24,611 nucleotides of DNA. Source: JAOUEA01 sp035711865. Its GTDB lineage: Bacteria > Actinomycetota > UBA4738 > HRBIN12. Each line of letters begins with the position of its first letter. Within the stretch, counting starts at the first letter, position 1. Below the pieces are notes generated by a model. The model saw nothing but the letters and a program-made list of their open reading frames with translations. It searched no databases and was not told where the DNA came from. The DNA is taken from the NCBI GenBank assembly GCA_035711865.1, contig DASTBT010000055.1, positions 1 through 24,611 of the forward strand, in the 5' to 3' direction. Both the position numbers and the translations under genes were made by a program. Shown here piece by piece: positions 22,572 through 24,611 of this stretch.

Positions 22572-22609
22572 GCGGGTGGGGCGAGGAAGCGGGAGCGAGC
22601 GCGTGAGCG
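22554..22609. repeat. 35-bp-period tandem duplication at the purQ/purL junction
   Basis: A perfect 21-bp repeat occurs at 22554-22574 and 22589-22609. It carries the last purQ codons, the stop and the GTGA overlap, so both copies contain the same stop/start junction. The spacer of 14 bases is not repeated elsewhere here. It looks like a local duplication that moved purL 35 bp away from purQ. Confidence 0.8.
22568..22606 (+). CDS. 12-codon micro-ORF linking purQ to purL
   Basis: GTG 22568 overlaps the purQ stop (GTGA), and the frame reads MSGWGEEAGASA, ending at TGA 22604-22606. That stop in turn overlaps the purL GTG at 22603 (GTGA again). It exists because of the 35-bp duplication, and it ends with the same five residues as PurQ. 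Ribosomes leaving purQ could translate it and restart at purL, so coupling is kept. Translation is not proven; direct initiation at purL is also possible. Confidence 0.4.
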   Translation: MSGWGEEAGASA

Positions 22610-24611
22610 CGAGCGACGAGCTCCGACATCGGCAGCTGGGCCTCGCCGACGACGAGCTCGAGCGCATCCGCGCGACGCTCACGCGCGATCCGCGCCCGGC
22701 CGAGCTCGCGATGTACGCGGCGATGTGGTCGGAGCACTGCAGCTACAAGTCCTCGAAGCTGCACCTGAAGACCTTGCCCACCGAGGGCGATGCGGTTCTC
22801 GTGGGCCCGGGGCAGGATGCCGGGGCGGTCGACCTGGGCGACGGCATGGCGGCCGTGTTCAAGATGGAGTCGCATTCGCACCCGAGCGCGATCGAGCCCT
22901 ATCAGGGCGCCGCGACCGGGGTCGGAGGCATCGTGCGCGACATCGTTTCGATGGGCGCGCGACCGGTCGCGCTGCTCGATCCGCTGATGTTCGGTTCGCT
23001 CACCGAGCCGCGGAACCGCTGGCTGCTCGAGGGCGTCGTCGCCGGCATCGGCGGCTACGGCAACTGCATCGGGGTGCCCACGGTGGGGGGAGAGATCCGA
23101 TTCGCCGAACCGCACACCGCGAATCCGACCGTCGACGTGATGTGCGTCGGTCTCGCCGAGGCCGACGGGCTCGTCACCGGCACGTCGCTCACCCCGCACA
23201 TGGGATCCCTCATGGTGCTCTACGGTGCGACCACCGGCCGGGACGGCATCGGCGGGGTCAGCGTGCTCGCGAGCGCCACCCTCGACGAGGGTGACGACGC
23301 GCGGCCGAGCGTGCAGATCGGCGATCCGTTCGCTGAGAAGCTCCTGATCGAGGCGTCGCTCGAGCTGATCTCGGATGGGCTCCTCGAAGGGCTCCAGGAT
23401 CTCGGGGGTGCCGGCATCACGTGTGCCGTCAGCGAGTCGGCCGTCCGGGCGGGCATGGGCGCCCGCCTCGACCTCGACGCGGTGCCGCTGCGCGAGCAGG
23501 GCATGGAAGCGTTCGAGATCCTCACGAGCGAGTCGCAGGAGCGGATGCTCGCGATCGTGCATCCGTCCCGTCTCGACGAGGTGCGCGCCGTGTGCGAGCG
23601 GTGGGGGCTGCAGACCGCCGTGATCGCCGAGCTCGTCGAGGGCGACATGGTCTCCGCGACGCACCACGGCGAGATCGTCGCGGAAGTCCCGGCGACCTCG
23701 CTCGTGGACGAGGCTCCCGTGTACGACCGTCCTCGAGCGGCTCCGACCGCCGTGCCCGACCCGGTCGACGACCCGGCGTTGCTGCCGTACGAGGGCGAAC
23801 TCCTCGATGCGCTGGAAGCGGTCTTGGCGGCGCCGAACGTGGCCTCGAAGCGTTGGGTCTGGCAGCAGTACGACTCCGTGGTGCAGGGGCAGACCGTGAC
23901 CGGCTCGGGGAGCGACGCGGCGATCGTGCGCGTGCCGGGATCGATGAAGGCGCTCGCCCTGTCGACCGACGGCAAGGGGCGCTTCGGCGCGCTCGATCCG
24001 TACCTCGGCGCGATGCACGCGGTGGCCGAGGCCGCGCGCAACGTGGCCGTGTGCGGGGCCCGTCCGCTCGCGATCACGAACTGCCTGAACTTCGGGAACC
24101 CCGAACGGCCGCTCGTCATGTGGCAGTTCGCGGAATCGATCCGGGGCATGCGCGACGCGTGCCTGGCCCTCGACACGCCGGTCACCGGGGGCAACGTGAG
24201 CTTCTACAACGAGTCGGGCGACTCCGCGATCTGGCCGACCCCCGTGGTCGGCATGTTGGGCCTGCTCGACGACCATCGACTGGGAGTGCCCTCCGGGTTC
24301 CCGGAGGCGGGCCTGGCCGTCTACCTGCTGGGGGAGACGTTCCCCGAGCTCGGCGGCTCGGAGTTCGCGGAAACCGTGTTGGGGGTCGTCGCGGGGCGTC
24401 CGCCCGCGCTCGACCTGGATCGGGAACGCGCGCTGCACGCCCTGCTGATCGAGGCCGCCTCGATGGATGCGATCGCGAGTGCGCACGATTGCGGCGACGG
24501 GGGCCTCGCGATCGCGCTCGTGGAATCCGCGATCGAGGGAGGGCATGGGTTCGCCGTCACGATCGCGACCGACCTGCCCGATCACGTCGCGTTGTTCAGC
24601 GAGAGTGCCTC
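22603..24611 (+). CDS. purL: phosphoribosylformylglycinamidine synthase subunit PurL (3' truncated by window edge)
   Basis: About 669 codons of the small PurL are present; the usual length is near 740, so roughly the last tenth lies outside the window. It converts FGAR to FGAM using ATP and ammonia from PurQ. The start region has ELAMYAAMWSEHCSYKSS with catalytic His45, then the ATP/Mg loop region KMESHSHPSAIEPYQGAATGVGG. A central LQDLGGAGITCAVSE and, in the second half, KALALSTDG and PVTGGNVSFYNES follow, as in the AIRS-like tandem-repeat structure. GTG 22603 is the first start after the duplication, with GGGAG about 8 bases upstream. No internal stop is seen. Confidence 0.97.
   Translation, partial: MSASDELRHRQLGLADDELERIRATLTRDPRPAELAMYAAMWSEHCSYKSSKLHLKTLPTEGDAVLVGPGQDAGAVDLGDGMAAVFKMESHSHPSAIEPYQGAATGVGGIVRDIVSMGARPVALLDPLMFGSLTEPRNRWLLEGVVAGIGGYGNCIGVPTVGGEIRFAEPHTANPTVDVMCVGLAEADGLVTGTSLTPHMGSLMVLYGATTGRDGIGGVSVLASATLDEGDDARPSVQIGDPFAEKLLIEASLELISDGLLEGLQDLGGAGITCAVSESAVRAGMGARLDLDAVPLREQGMEAFEILTSESQERMLAIVHPSRLDEVRAVCERWGLQTAVIAELVEGDMVSATHHGEIVAEVPATSLVDEAPVYDRPRAAPTAVPDPVDDPALLPYEGELLDALEAVLAAPNVASKRWVWQQYDSVVQGQTVTGSGSDAAIVRVPGSMKALALSTDGKGRFGALDPYLGAMHAVAEAARNVAVCGARPLAITNCLNFGNPERPLVMWQFAESIRGMRDACLALDTPVTGGNVSFYNESGDSAIWPTPVVGMLGLLDDHRLGVPSGFPEAGLAVYLLGETFPELGGSEFAETVLGVVAGRPPALDLDRERALHALLIEAASMDAIASAHDCGDGGLAIALVESAIEGGHGFAVTIATDLPDHVALFSESA

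Noticed and set aside
22327..24585. 752-codon open frame on the - strand opposite purL
   Set aside because: It is the antisense shadow of purL in GC-rich DNA: rich in Arg, His, Asp and Pro with no motif, while the + strand carries full PurL signatures.

Overview
The window is GC-rich DNA that is almost entirely coding. It most likely comes from an uncultured actinobacterium. The reasons are many GTG starts, a lipoprotein with a poly-Gly linker after its lipobox, small PurL plus PurS/PurQ instead of the large single-chain PurL, and several genes with a TANNNT -10 box so close to the start codon that the mRNA should be leaderless. Assignment below phylum is not possible from this sequence. I saw no tRNA, rRNA, CRISPR array, insertion sequence or phage gene.

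Left part (1-12,300) is an accessory catabolic and uptake region in four alternating blocks. Block 1 (+, 91-2844): a double Dabb-fold protein, an ACMSD-type amidohydrolase and a D-2-hydroxyacid dehydrogenase. Block 2 (-, 4802-2849): a second ACMSD-type amidohydrolase and an agmatinase-type ureohydrolase. Block 3 (+, 4946-7023): a RidA-family protein, a small cupin and an FAD monooxygenase resembling 2,6-dihydroxypyridine 3-hydroxylase. Block 4 (-, 12200-7020): a complete NitT/TauT-type ABC importer (lipoprotein, two permeases, ATPase) followed by an aldehyde dehydrogenase. The mix of importer, ring hydroxylase, decarboxylase/hydrolase paralogues, RidA, aldehyde dehydrogenase and ureohydrolase suggests uptake and breakdown of a nitrogen-containing ring or guanidino compound. 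The substrate cannot be read from the sequence.

Middle part (12,354-14,754, - strand): an MFS transporter overlapping a crotonase-fold gene, then a small uncharacterised gene.

Right part (14,850-24,611, + strand) is purine biosynthesis: purA, an internally duplicated membrane protein, a gap holding a frameshifted NHL-repeat remnant, then purD-purE-purB-purC-purS-purQ-purL. Most junctions in this run are 4-nt stop/start overlaps. Together these genes cover GAR synthesis, FGAM synthesis, the AIR carboxylation step, SAICAR synthesis, adenylosuccinate lyase and adenylosuccinate synthetase. purL runs off the right edge.

Main points of interest: a purE whose active-site motifs are rewritten, including loss of the catalytic His; two 12-codon micro-ORFs bridged to purD and purL by NTGA overlaps, one made by a 35-bp tandem duplication; leaderless-type promoters at purA and purD; the degraded NHL gene; and the unassigned catabolic cluster.
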